Positions 1 to 7,084 of a DNA stretch of 64,000 bases are shown here, in pieces. How positions within the stretch are numbered: position 1 is the first letter of the stretch; every line of letters begins with the position of its first letter. This DNA is from Hymenobacter gummosus (lineage in GTDB: Bacteria > Bacteroidota > Bacteroidia > Cytophagales > Hymenobacteraceae). The position numbers and the translations under genes are program-made. The notes under the pieces are model-generated. The model ran no database searches, had not been told where the DNA came from, and saw only the letters and a list, made by a program, of their open reading frames with translations. The DNA is taken from NCBI RefSeq assembly GCF_003970915.1, contig NZ_RXOF01000023.1:1-64000 (forward strand), read 5' to 3'.

Positions 1-124
1 TACGGCCGGTGCCGCCCGCCGTACCCGCTTTGCCCAGCACATGCGGTTGAATCAGTTTCCACTCACGATCAGTAAGTTCATGACGACGCATCCGGCAAAG
101 CTACGACTGACTGTCCACGGGCTC
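1..124 (-). mobile_element. IS5-type insertion sequence, 5' end of transposase (partial)
   Basis: Seen: on the minus strand an ATG at 91-89 opens a frame that runs off the window edge, 30 codons, beginning MRRHELTDREWKLIQPHVLG. This N-terminus is typical of IS5-superfamily (IS427-like) DDE transposases, which start with a short helix and a D-x-x-W motif. Between this ATG and position 124 lies about 33 bp that would be the terminal inverted repeat of the element (outer bases GAGCCCGTGGACAGTC, minus strand), next to a TA at 125-126 that would be the target dinucleotide. The element boundary is inferred, because the other end is outside the window. The IS lies in a Uma2-like gene. Confidence 0.7.
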
Positions 125-181
125 TAGGGCGAAGTATTCTTCCACCGTGTAGAGGCGCTTGGCGGCTTGAGACTGAGTCAT
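101..181 (-). pseudogene. Uma2-family (DUF820) gene, N-terminus only, cut by the IS
   Basis: Seen: minus-strand ATG at 181-179, reading MTQSQAAKRLYTVEEYFALE and then six further codons to a TAG at 103-101. The YTVEEYFALE block is the hallmark start of Uma2 proteins (PF05685, restriction-endonuclease-like fold, often multi-copy in Bacteroidota and cyanobacteria), which are normally near 190 residues. The frame leaves Uma2-like sequence at about position 125, just where the IS end is placed, so the last residues are IS-encoded. The remainder of the gene should lie beyond the other end of the IS, left of the window. Function of the intact protein is not established. Confidence 0.6.
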
Positions 182-293
182 ATCGGGCGAAAGTGAAGAC
201 GGCTGAAACTGGCGTCGTTCTTTAATGCTTGGCGTCACCTGCCGATGCGCCGCGCAGTTTCTCCAAAGATACGCCGCCCTACCTCCGGGATTC

Positions 294-325
294 GTTGCAC
301 CCCCCCGGTTTTCGTCCTACCTTTG
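294..325 (+). promoter_or_regulatory. Bacteroidota-type promoter of the nuo operon
   Basis: TACCTTTG at 318-325 matches the Bacteroidota -7 consensus TAnnTTTG exactly, and a GTTG at 294-297 is a plausible -33 element about 20 bp upstream. Transcription would start close to 331, giving nuoA a leader of about 35 bases. This also argues for the nuoA start at 367 rather than the longer open frame from 229. Confidence 0.65.
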
Positions 326-366
326 CCGCCAATGCCTTTTTTCAACAGCCAACCGTTCCCGCTGCC

Positions 367-753
367 ATGCTGTTAGCCACCCCCGTTGCCTACCAACCGG
401 CCGATTACCTGCCGATTATCATTCAGTTCGGCCTCGCGCTGGCCTTCGTCGCCTTCTCGATGGTGGTGTCCCACCTCGTCGGCCCCAAGCGCCACTCCAA
501 AGTAAAAGACTCGTCCTTCGAGTGCGGCATCGAGTCGGTGGGCAACGCCCGCACCCCGATTTCGGTGAAGTACTTCCTGACGGCCATCCTTTTCGTGCTC
601 TTCGACGTGGAAGTCATCTTCATGTACCCCTGGGCCGTGAATTTCCGCGAGCTGGGCATGTTCGGCTTCGTGGAGATGCTGATGTTCATGGGCCTGCTGC
701 TGGCCGGCTTCTACTACATCATCAAGAAGGGCATCCTGAAGTGGCAGAACTGA
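367..753 (+). CDS. nuoA: NADH-quinone oxidoreductase subunit A
   Basis: Small membrane subunit of proton-pumping complex I; with NuoH and NuoJ/K it forms the quinone-proximal part of the membrane arm. The 128-residue product has three hydrophobic segments and the family block FECGIESVGNARTPISVKYF (about residues 48-67), followed by FDVEVIFMYPWA. An open frame continues upstream to 229, but the promoter core at 318-325 would lie inside it and the extra residues look non-protein, so the ATG at 367 is preferred. First gene of a nuoA-J run; the spacer to nuoB holds an inverted word array. Confidence 0.93.
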   Translation: MLLATPVAYQPADYLPIIIQFGLALAFVAFSMVVSHLVGPKRHSKVKDSSFECGIESVGNARTPISVKYFLTAILFVLFDVEVIFMYPWAVNFRELGMFGFVEMLMFMGLLLAGFYYIIKKGILKWQN

Positions 754-840
754 TTGGTGCTTAGTTGATGGTGCCTGGTGCTTAGCTCGCCCTAAAAGCA
801 GCCCGAACCAAGCACCAAGCACTACTTACCAAGCACTAAA
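754..840. repeat. Inverted word-array spacer element, GTGCTTAG type (nuoA-nuoB)
   Basis: The 5' arm (754-787) repeats GGTGCTTAG / GGTGCCTGG words straight after the nuoA stop. The 3' arm (807-840) repeats the complement, AAGCACCAAGCACT. About 20 bases separate the arms. In RNA the arms would pair imperfectly in several registers. Here the 3' arm ends about 70 bases before nuoB, farther than in the related elements. Confidence 0.8.
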
Positions 841-911
841 ACGCCCGGACTTGTGTTCGGAAAGGTGGAGTTGCCGCCGCGCTTACTTCCCCAACCAGAG
901 AAACCTTCACC

Positions 912-1469
912 ATGAGTGATAACCGCGTTCCTGAAATCAAAACCGTAGCCGCCCCCGAGGGCATCGAAGGCGCCGGTTTCTTCGCTACCTCGCTGGACAA
1001 GGTGGTGGGCATTGCCCGCGCCAACTCCCTGTGGCCCCTGCCCTTCGCCACCTCCTGCTGCGGCATCGAGTTCATGGCTACCATGGGCGCCCACTACGAC
1101 ATCTCGCGCTTCGGCTCGGAGCGCCCGTCCTTCTCGCCGCGGCAGGCCGACCTGCTGATGGTGATGGGCACCATCGCCAAGAAGATGGCCCCCATCGTGA
1201 AGCAGGTGTACGAGCAGATGGCCGAGCCCCGCTGGGTGCTGGCCATGGGCGCCTGCGCCTCCTCGGGCGGCATCTTCGACAGCTACTCCGTGCTGCAGGG
1301 CATCGACCGCATCATCCCCGTCGACGTGTACGTGCCCGGCTGCCCGCCCCGCCCCGAGCAGGTACTCGAAGGCCTGATGCGCGTGCAGGAGCTGGCCAAA
1401 AACGAGTCGATCCGCCGCCGCAACTCGCCTGAATACCAGGCCCTGCTGGCGTCTTACAACATTAAGTAG
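912..1469 (+). CDS. nuoB: NADH-quinone oxidoreductase subunit B
   Basis: Peripheral-arm subunit carrying iron-sulfur cluster N2, the last electron carrier before quinone. The 185-residue protein shows the four N2 ligands: the adjacent C49 and C50 (in [10 protein letters not shown]), C115 (GACASSGG) and C144 ([10 protein letters not shown]). The [23 protein letters not shown] block is diagnostic for the family. Length is usual for bacterial NuoB. It is flanked on both sides by inverted word-array spacers, so despite the operon it does not overlap nuoA or nuoC. Confidence 0.97.
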   Translation: MSDNRVPEIKTVAAPEGIEGAGFFATSLDKVVGIARANSLWPLPFATSCCGIEFMATMGAHYDISRFGSERPSFSPRQADLLMVMGTIAKKMAPIVKQVYEQMAEPRWVLAMGACASSGGIFDSYSVLQGIDRIIPVDVYVPGCPPRPEQVLEGLMRVQELAKNESIRRRNSPEYQALLASYNIK

Positions 1470-1566
1470 AGCTTAGAGATGAGAGCTTAGAACCTAGAAT
1501 CGTGCGATGAGCCGCCTCGCGGCCTCCCCCTTCTAAGTTCTAAGCTCTCGGCTCTCACTTCTAAAG
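1470..1566. repeat. Inverted word-array spacer element, GAGCTTAGA type (nuoB-nuoC)
   Basis: The 5' arm (1470-1500) has GAGCTTAGA-like words starting at the nuoB stop codon; the 3' arm (1531-1566) has TTCTAAGTTCTAAGCTCTC and related words and ends one base before the nuoC ATG at 1568. The roughly 30-base centre is GC-rich and unrelated to the arms. Confidence 0.8.
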
Positions 1567-1567
1567 C

Positions 1568-2137
1568 ATGAACGACCTCAACACTTCGCCGGCGGCCCAG
1601 GCCAAGGCGGCGGATTACGTGAAAGCCCACGCGGCCATCAGCAACGAACAGCTGCTGGAGCGCCTGCACAGTCTGTTCGGCGCCGATACGTTCGCGGACG
1701 TGGAGGAGCCTTACGGCTTGCTCACCGCCACCGTCAGCCGCAACCGCATCCACGAAATCCTGGACGTGCTGCACGGCGAGAAGGAGCTGCTGCTCAACTT
1801 CCTGACCACGATGTGCGGCGTGCACTGGCCCGACAACGAAGGCAAGGAGTTGAGCGTGGTGTACCAGCTGCACAGCATGGTGCACAACATCCGGCTGCGC
1901 CTGAAAATCTTCTTCCCCATCGCCGATCCGGTGGTGCCGACGATGACCGACATCTACGCCACCGCCAACTGGATGGAGCGCGAAGCCTACGACTTCTACG
2001 GCATCATCTTCACCGGGCACCCCAACCTCATCCGCATCCTGAACGTGGAGGACATGGACTACCACCCCATGCGCAAGGAGTACCCGCTGGAAGACGGCAC
2101 CCGCGAAGACAAAACCGACCTCTTCTTCGGCCGATAG
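1568..2137 (+). CDS. nuoC: NADH-quinone oxidoreductase subunit C (30 kDa type)
   Basis: Peripheral-arm subunit of complex I that packs against NuoD and has no cofactor. The 189-residue protein has the 30-kDa-subunit signature WMEREAYDFYGIIFTGHPNL (about residues 135-154) and the C-terminal MRKEYPLEDG. It is separate from nuoD, unlike the fused nuoCD of E. coli. The ATG at 1568 follows the inverted array directly; no Shine-Dalgarno sequence is present. Confidence 0.95.
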   Translation: MNDLNTSPAAQAKAADYVKAHAAISNEQLLERLHSLFGADTFADVEEPYGLLTATVSRNRIHEILDVLHGEKELLLNFLTTMCGVHWPDNEGKELSVVYQLHSMVHNIRLRLKIFFPIADPVVPTMTDIYATANWMEREAYDFYGIIFTGHPNLIRILNVEDMDYHPMRKEYPLEDGTREDKTDLFFGR

Positions 2138-2139
2138 CA

Positions 2140-2228
2140 TTTGGTGCTTAGTGCTTGGTGCATAGTGCTTAGGCACTGAACCGAGTAAGAACAAACTAAG
2201 CACCAAGCACTAAGCACCAGGCACTAAA
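2140..2228. repeat. Inverted word-array spacer element, GTGCTTAG type (nuoC-nuoD)
   Basis: The 5' arm (2140-2176) reads TTGGTGCTTAGTGCTTGGTG and similar words; the 3' arm (2197-2228) reads CTAAGCACCAAGCACTAAGC and ends two bases before the nuoD ATG. Same word family as the nuoA-nuoB and ureC-ureF spacers but a different arrangement, so not a simple copy of either. Confidence 0.85.
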
Positions 2229-2230
2229 CC

Positions 2231-3493
2231 ATGGCAACGAACGACGCACTTACCGCGACGGAGCATATTCACCACGAGGCGGTCCAGCAGCAGCGCGGCG
2301 TGATGGTCACCAAGACCGAGGACTTCGGTACCGACCTCACCACGCTCAACCTGGGTCCCACGCACCCGGCCACGCACGGCATTTTCCAGAACATCCTGCA
2401 AATGGATGGCGAGAAAATCATTTCCGGCGTGCCCACCATCGGCTACATCCACCGGGCTTTCGAGAAGATTGCCGAGCGGCGTCCCTTCTACCAGATTACG
2501 CCGCTGACTGACCGGATGAACTACTGCTCCAGCCCCATCAACAACATGGGCTGGCACATGACGGTGGAAAAGCTGCTGGGCGTGGAAGTGCCCAAGCGCG
2601 CCCAGTACATGCGCGTGATTATGATGGAGCTGGCCCGCATTGCCGACCACCTCATCTGCAACGGCATTCTGGGCGTGGACACCGGCGCTTTCTCGGGCTT
2701 CCTCTACCTCTTTGAGGAGCGCGAAAAGATCTACGAAATCTACGAGGAGGTCTGCGGCTCGCGCCTGACCACCAACATGGGCCGCGTGGGCGGCATGGAG
2801 CGCGACTTCTCCGAGGTGGCGCTAGCCAAGCTGCGCAAGTGGATGAAGGAATTCCCGGCCGTGATGAAGGAATTCCAGAACCTGTTCGACCGCAACCGCA
2901 TCTTCATGGACCGCACCATCAACGTGGGTCCGATTACGGCCGAGCGCGCCCTGAACTACGGCTTCACCGGCCCCAACCTGCGCGCCGCCGGCGTCGACTA
3001 CGACGTGCGGGTGATGAACCCCTACTCCTCGTACGAGGACTTCGAGTTCGAAATTCCGATTGGCACCAACGGCGACACCTACGACCGGTACCTGGTGCGC
3101 AACGAGGAAATCTGGCAGAGCTACCGCATCATCGAGCAGGCCCTGGCCAAGCTCCCCGACGGCCCCTACCACGCCGACGCCCCGCACTACTACCTCCCGC
3201 CCAAGCAGGAGGTGTACCGCAACATGGAGGCGCTGATTTACCACTTCAAAATCATCATGGGCGAAATCGACGCCCCGGTGGGTGAGGTGTACCACTCGGT
3301 GGAAGGCGGCAACGGCGAGCTGGGCTTCTACCTGATTTCGGACGGCGGGCGCACGCCCTACCGCCTGCACTTCCGCCGGCCCTGCTACATCTACTACCAA
3401 GCTTACCCCGAAATGGTGGTAGGCTCGACCCTCTCCGACGCCATCATTACCCTGAGCTCCATGAACGTCATTGCTGGCGAGCTGGACGCTTAA
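2231..3493 (+). CDS. nuoD: NADH-quinone oxidoreductase subunit D (49 kDa type)
   Basis: Peripheral-arm subunit that forms most of the quinone-binding cavity with NuoB. The 420-residue protein contains the N-terminal LNLGPTHPATHG loop with the two histidines that face the quinone, and the family blocks DRMNYCSSPINNMGW and NMGRVGGMERDF. The C-terminus MNVIAGELDA resembles the usual VMGEVDR end but the final arginine is replaced. Length matches stand-alone NuoD. Only 9 bases separate it from nuoE, so this pair lacks the inverted array seen before nuoD. Confidence 0.97.
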   Translation: MATNDALTATEHIHHEAVQQQRGVMVTKTEDFGTDLTTLNLGPTHPATHGIFQNILQMDGEKIISGVPTIGYIHRAFEKIAERRPFYQITPLTDRMNYCSSPINNMGWHMTVEKLLGVEVPKRAQYMRVIMMELARIADHLICNGILGVDTGAFSGFLYLFEEREKIYEIYEEVCGSRLTTNMGRVGGMERDFSEVALAKLRKWMKEFPAVMKEFQNLFDRNRIFMDRTINVGPITAERALNYGFTGPNLRAAGVDYDVRVMNPYSSYEDFEFEIPIGTNGDTYDRYLVRNEEIWQSYRIIEQALAKLPDGPYHADAPHYYLPPKQEVYRNMEALIYHFKIIMGEIDAPVGEVYHSVEGGNGELGFYLISDGGRTPYRLHFRRPCYIYYQAYPEMVVGSTLSDAIITLSSMNVIAGELDA

Positions 3494-3502
3494 CCTGCGC
3501 TT

Positions 3503-4069
3503 ATGGAATCGACGACCGCGCCCGTAAAGCCGCAATTCTCCCCTGCCGCCCAGGCCGAAATTGCCCGTCTGTTTGAACACTACCCGGCCGAGCGCCGCAA
3601 GTCGGCCCTGCTGCCCATCCTGCACATCGCGCAGGCGGAGTTTGGCGGCTGGGTGAGCCCGGAGGTGCAGGACCTGGTGGCCGAAACCATCGGCATCCTG
3701 CCCATCGAGGTGTACGAGGTGTCCTCGTTCTACACCATGTTCAACCTTAAGCCGGTGGGCCAGCACGTGCTGGAAATCTGCCGCACCGGCCCCTGCATGC
3801 TGCGCGGCTCGGATGAGCTGACGGCCCAGCTGGAGCGCCTCACCGGCGCGAAGGTGGGCGAAACGTCGCCGGACGGCCTGTTTACCCTGAAAGAAGTAGA
3901 GTGCCTGGCCGCCTGCGGCACGGCGCCCATCGTGCAGGTGCGCGAGAAATACTACGAGCAGCTGGATACGCCGGAAGCGGTGGACGCCATGCTCGCGGAG
4001 CTGCGCAACTTGGTGCACCGCCCGCTGCTACCCTGGGAGCAGACCGGCCTGGCCCACAGCCAGCAATAA
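3503..4069 (+). CDS. nuoE: NADH-quinone oxidoreductase subunit E (24 kDa type)
   Basis: Thioredoxin-fold subunit of the NADH-input module that binds the off-pathway 2Fe-2S cluster N1a. In 188 residues the four ligands are visible: C93 and C98 (EICRTGPCMLRG), C134 and C138 (VECLAACGTAP). The N-terminal helical region and YEVSSFYTMFNLKPVGQH are typical. Part of a tight stretch nuoD-nuoE-orf98-nuoF with short spacers. Confidence 0.96.
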   Translation: MESTTAPVKPQFSPAAQAEIARLFEHYPAERRKSALLPILHIAQAEFGGWVSPEVQDLVAETIGILPIEVYEVSSFYTMFNLKPVGQHVLEICRTGPCMLRGSDELTAQLERLTGAKVGETSPDGLFTLKEVECLAACGTAPIVQVREKYYEQLDTPEAVDAMLAELRNLVHRPLLPWEQTGLAHSQQ

Positions 4070-4087
4070 GTCTTACCTTCTGCTGCC

Positions 4088-4384
4088 ATGGACGAGCGTA
4101 ATAAGGACCTGCCACTGATTGTTTCGGAAATTCTCATCGAAATGCATGAGATGAAAGAAGACATGCGCGAAGTCAAAACGGCTTTGCAACAGATGGCGGC
4201 CCTGATGCTCAAGCAGCAGCAATACACCGATGAGCAGTTCCGGCTGCTGATGGACGAAAACCGCAAAAACACCGAAATGCTCATCACGGCTTTTCGGGAC
4301 GAGGCGGCGCAAACCCGGCAGACCCTCGCCGACCACGCGGGCCGCATCAGCCGACTGGAAAACGACCACGAAACCAACAGCTAA
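4088..4384 (+). CDS. Small predicted coiled-coil protein between nuoE and nuoF
   Basis: I do not recognise a family. The 98-residue protein is charged, without membrane segment or signal peptide, and has heptad-like spacing of I, L and M over most of its length (for example EILIEMHEMKEDMREVKTAL and ITAFRDEAAQTRQTLADHAG), so a long helix or coiled coil is likely. It starts 18 bases after nuoE and ends 26 bases before nuoF in the same direction, so it is co-transcribed with the NADH-input module. Role unknown; a scaffold or assembly helper is only a guess. Confidence 0.7.
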   Translation: MDERNKDLPLIVSEILIEMHEMKEDMREVKTALQQMAALMLKQQQYTDEQFRLLMDENRKNTEMLITAFRDEAAQTRQTLADHAGRISRLENDHETNS

Positions 4385-4410
4385 CAGCTGCGAGCTAACC
4401 GCTTACCAAC

Positions 4411-5754
4411 ATGGGCCGCAAGCTACTGACCGAACATATTAACGTCCCCGGCATCGACACCTTCGAGGTATACCGCAAACACGGCGGTTACCGCTCGGTG
4501 GAGAAGGCCCTGAAGACGATGACCCCCGACGAGGTGGTGGAAGAGGTGAAGAAGTCGGGCCTGCGCGGCCGCGGCGGCGCCGGTTTCCCCACGGGCATGA
4601 AGTGGAGCTTCCTCGCCAAGCCCGTGGGCGTGCCGCGCTACCTGGTGTGCAACGCCGACGAATCGGAGCCGGGCACCTTCAAGGACCGCCACCTGATGTC
4701 GCGCCTGCCCCACCTGCTCATCGAGGGCATGATTACGAGTTCGTACGCGCTGGGCGCCAACACCTCGTACATCTACATCCGCGGGGAGCTGCTCTACGTG
4801 CTGCGCATCCTGGAAAAAGCCATTGCAGAGGCCTACGCCAACGGCTTCCTGGGCAAGAACATCCTGGGCTCGGGCTACGACCTGGACCTGCACGTACACC
4901 CCGGCGGCGGCGCCTACATCTGCGGTGAAGAAACCGCCCTGCTGGAGTCGCTGGAAGGCAAGCGCGGCAACCCGCGCAACAAGCCGCCCTTCCCCGCCGT
5001 GCAGGGCCTCTACGCCCGCCCGACGGTGGTGAACAACGTCGAGTCCATCTCGGCGGTGGTGCCCATCATCAACGACGGCGGCGAGGAATACGCCAAGCTG
5101 GGCGTGGGCAAGAGCACCGGCACCAAGCTGATTTCGGCCTGCGGCCACCTCAACAAGCCGGGCATCTACGAAATCGAGCTGGGCGTGCCGGTGGAGGAGT
5201 TTATCTACTCCGACGAGTACTGCGGCGGCATCTGGAAGGGCCGCGACCTGAAAGCGGTGGTAGCCGGCGGTTCGTCGGTGCCGATTCTGCCCAAGGAGCT
5301 GATTCTGAAGACCGCGGCCGGTGAAAACCGCCTGATGACCTACGAGTCGCTGTCTGACGGTGGCTTCGTGACCGGCACCATGCTGGGCTCGGGTGGCTTC
5401 ATTGCCATGGACGAGACGACCTGCATCGTGCGCAACACCTGGAGCTTCTCCCGCTTCTACCACCACGAGTCGTGCGGGCAATGCTCGCCCTGCCGCGAGG
5501 GTACGGGCTGGCTGGAGAAGGTGCTGCACCGCCTCGAGCACGGCCACGGCCACATGCACGACATCGACCTGCTGGTGAGCGTAGCCAAGCAAATCGAGGG
5601 CAACACCATCTGCCCGCTCGGCGAAGCCGCCGCCTGGCCGGTAGCCGCCGCTGTGCGCCACTTCCGCCACGAGTTCGAGTGGCACGTGACCAACCCCGCT
5701 GAGGCTACCCGCCCCGGCGCCTACTACTCGTCGAAAGCGGCGGTAGGGGTTTAA
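4411..5754 (+). CDS. nuoF: NADH-quinone oxidoreductase subunit F (51 kDa type)
   Basis: Oxidises NADH through FMN and passes electrons to 4Fe-4S cluster N3. The 447-residue protein shows the glycine-rich nucleotide region GLRGRGGAGFPTGMKW, the FMN-site NADESEPGTFKDR, and the N3 ligands C355, C358 and C361 (SCGQCSPCREG) plus C401 (TICPLGEAAAWP). Length and order are normal for bacterial NuoF. Downstream it is separated from nuoG by 219 bases containing a small membrane ORF. Confidence 0.97.
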   Translation: MGRKLLTEHINVPGIDTFEVYRKHGGYRSVEKALKTMTPDEVVEEVKKSGLRGRGGAGFPTGMKWSFLAKPVGVPRYLVCNADESEPGTFKDRHLMSRLPHLLIEGMITSSYALGANTSYIYIRGELLYVLRILEKAIAEAYANGFLGKNILGSGYDLDLHVHPGGGAYICGEETALLESLEGKRGNPRNKPPFPAVQGLYARPTVVNNVESISAVVPIINDGGEEYAKLGVGKSTGTKLISACGHLNKPGIYEIELGVPVEEFIYSDEYCGGIWKGRDLKAVVAGGSSVPILPKELILKTAAGENRLMTYESLSDGGFVTGTMLGSGGFIAMDETTCIVRNTWSFSRFYHHESCGQCSPCREGTGWLEKVLHRLEHGHGHMHDIDLLVSVAKQIEGNTICPLGEAAAWPVAAAVRHFRHEFEWHVTNPAEATRPGAYYSSKAAVGV

Positions 5755-5811
5755 CTTTGAATAAATCCACGCGCTTAGCTCTCGTTTTTTGATGGCTTAA
5801 CTCTGCTGACC

Positions 5812-5946
5812 GTGCTGTTCTACTCCCTGTGGTACCTTTTGGCAGTAGGTCTTACAGCACTAGTCATTATCCTGGGAATAACTGCCTACGTGGCATGGCC
5901 CCGGAGCAAAGACAAGCTGCAGAACCCAAACAACACTAAGCGCTGA
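5812..5946 (+). CDS. Possible 44-residue single-span membrane protein between nuoF and nuoG
   Basis: Seen: a frame opened by GTG at 5812 encodes VLFYSLWYLLAVGLTALV and continues through a hydrophobic stretch to a charged tail (PRSKDK) before TGA at 5944-5946, about 27 bases before nuoG. One transmembrane helix with a cytoplasmic basic tail is predicted. No in-frame ATG exists; the frame is open back to 5779. I know of no matching family. The position inside the nuo operon and protein-like composition support it, the non-ATG start and small size argue for caution. Confidence 0.45.
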   Translation: MLFYSLWYLLAVGLTALVIILGITAYVAWPRSKDKLQNPNNTKR

Positions 5947-5973
5947 GCGGTACGCTCTCAACAGATAGATCAA

Positions 5974-6981
5974 ATGGCTAAAATAACCTTCGACGGCATC
6001 GAGATAGAAGTACCGGACGGTACCACTATCCTGAACGCCGCCCGCAAAATCGGGGGCAACATCGTGCCGCCGGCCATGTGCTACTACACCCCCATCAAAG
6101 GGACGGGCGGCAAGTGCCGCGCCTGCCTGGTGAAGGTGGCGGCTGGCTCGGCCAAGGACCCGCGCCCCATGCCCAAGCTGGTGCCCTCGTGCATCACCAC
6201 GGTGCAGGACGGCATGGTGGTGGAGAATACCACCAACCAGTCGGTACTCGACGTGCGCAAGGGCATCGTGGAGATGCTGCTCATCAACCACCCGCTGGAT
6301 TGCCCCGTCTGCGACCAGGCCGGCGAGTGTGACCTGCAGAACTTTGCCTTCGAGCACGGCGTGGCGACGACGCGCTACGAGGAAGAGCGCCGCACCTTCG
6401 AGAAAATCGACATCGGCCCCTACATCCAGCTGCACATGACGCGCTGCATCCTGTGCTACCGCTGCGTGTACACGGCCGACCAGCTGACGGAAAAGCGCGT
6501 GCACGGCGTGCTGGGCCGCGGCGACGCCGCCGAAATCGGCACCTACATCGACAACATCATCGATCAGGACTTCTCCGGCAACGTCATCGACGTGTGCCCG
6601 GTGGGCGCCCTGACCGACAAGACCTGGCGCTTCAAGCAGCGCGTGTGGTTCACCAAGCCCGTCAACGCCCACCGCAACTGCTCGCACGAGAAGTGCGGCG
6701 GCCGCGTGGTGCTCTGGTACAAGGGCAAGGACGTGCTGCGCGTAACGGCCCGCAAGGACGAGTACGGCGAGGTGAAGGAGTGGATCTGCAACGAGTGCCG
6801 CTTCGAGAAAAAGGAAACGGCGGACTGGACCATCGAAGGCCCGGCCCACATCGACCGCACCTCCGTTATTTCGGCCAACCACTACGAGCTGCCGGTGCTC
6901 AACGCGCAAGTCATTGCCGACCTGCCCGAAAGCTCCGTCCGCGACCTGGAAAACAACCCGCCGCTGAAACTCGGCAGATAG
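5974..6981 (+). CDS. nuoG: NuoG-type iron-sulfur subunit, short form without molybdopterin domain
   Basis: Complex I subunit taking electrons from NuoF. The 335-residue protein has the N-terminal 2Fe-2S ferredoxin domain (C36, C48, C51, C73), the His/Cys N5 site (H106, C110, C113, C119) and the N4 site (C158, C161, C164, C208 in DVCPVGAL). The large molybdopterin-oxidoreductase domain that makes E. coli NuoG about 900 residues is absent; the frame ends cleanly and no continuation is seen before nuoH. The remaining C-terminal 125 residues carry four more cysteines, C236, C241, C272 and C275, that could hold an extra metal site. A short NuoG is to my knowledge usual in this phylum. Confidence 0.92.
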   Translation: MAKITFDGIEIEVPDGTTILNAARKIGGNIVPPAMCYYTPIKGTGGKCRACLVKVAAGSAKDPRPMPKLVPSCITTVQDGMVVENTTNQSVLDVRKGIVEMLLINHPLDCPVCDQAGECDLQNFAFEHGVATTRYEEERRTFEKIDIGPYIQLHMTRCILCYRCVYTADQLTEKRVHGVLGRGDAAEIGTYIDNIIDQDFSGNVIDVCPVGALTDKTWRFKQRVWFTKPVNAHRNCSHEKCGGRVVLWYKGKDVLRVTARKDEYGEVKEWICNECRFEKKETADWTIEGPAHIDRTSVISANHYELPVLNAQVIADLPESSVRDLENNPPLKLGR

Positions 6982-6982
6982 T

Positions 6983-7083
6983 CTTCGTTTTTCGTTGTTT
7001 GTTTTTCGTTTTTCGGAGCAGGCGTAAGCCACCTCCGAGCAGCAAAACCCGAACAACGAGAAACGAATAACGAAAAACGAAAA
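6983..7083. repeat. Inverted word-array spacer element, TTTTTCG type (nuoG-nuoH)
   Basis: The 5' arm (6983-7016) is T-rich with repeated GTTTTTCGTT words; the 3' arm (about 7050-7083) is A-rich, GAACAACGAGAAACGAATAA and AACGAAAAACGAAAA, and ends right before the nuoH ATG at 7085. The centre is unrelated. Same layout as the other word-array spacers with a different word. Confidence 0.8.
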
Positions 7084-7084
7084 G

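Noticed and set aside
754-840. tRNA or small structured RNA in the nuoA-nuoB spacer
   Set aside because: No cloverleaf or conserved tRNA boxes; folding is explained by the inverted word arrays. I found no tRNA or rRNA gene anywhere in the window.
5974-6981. nuoG as a frameshifted or truncated gene
   Set aside because: No molybdopterin-domain sequence follows in any frame before nuoH, and short NuoG seems normal for the phylum.
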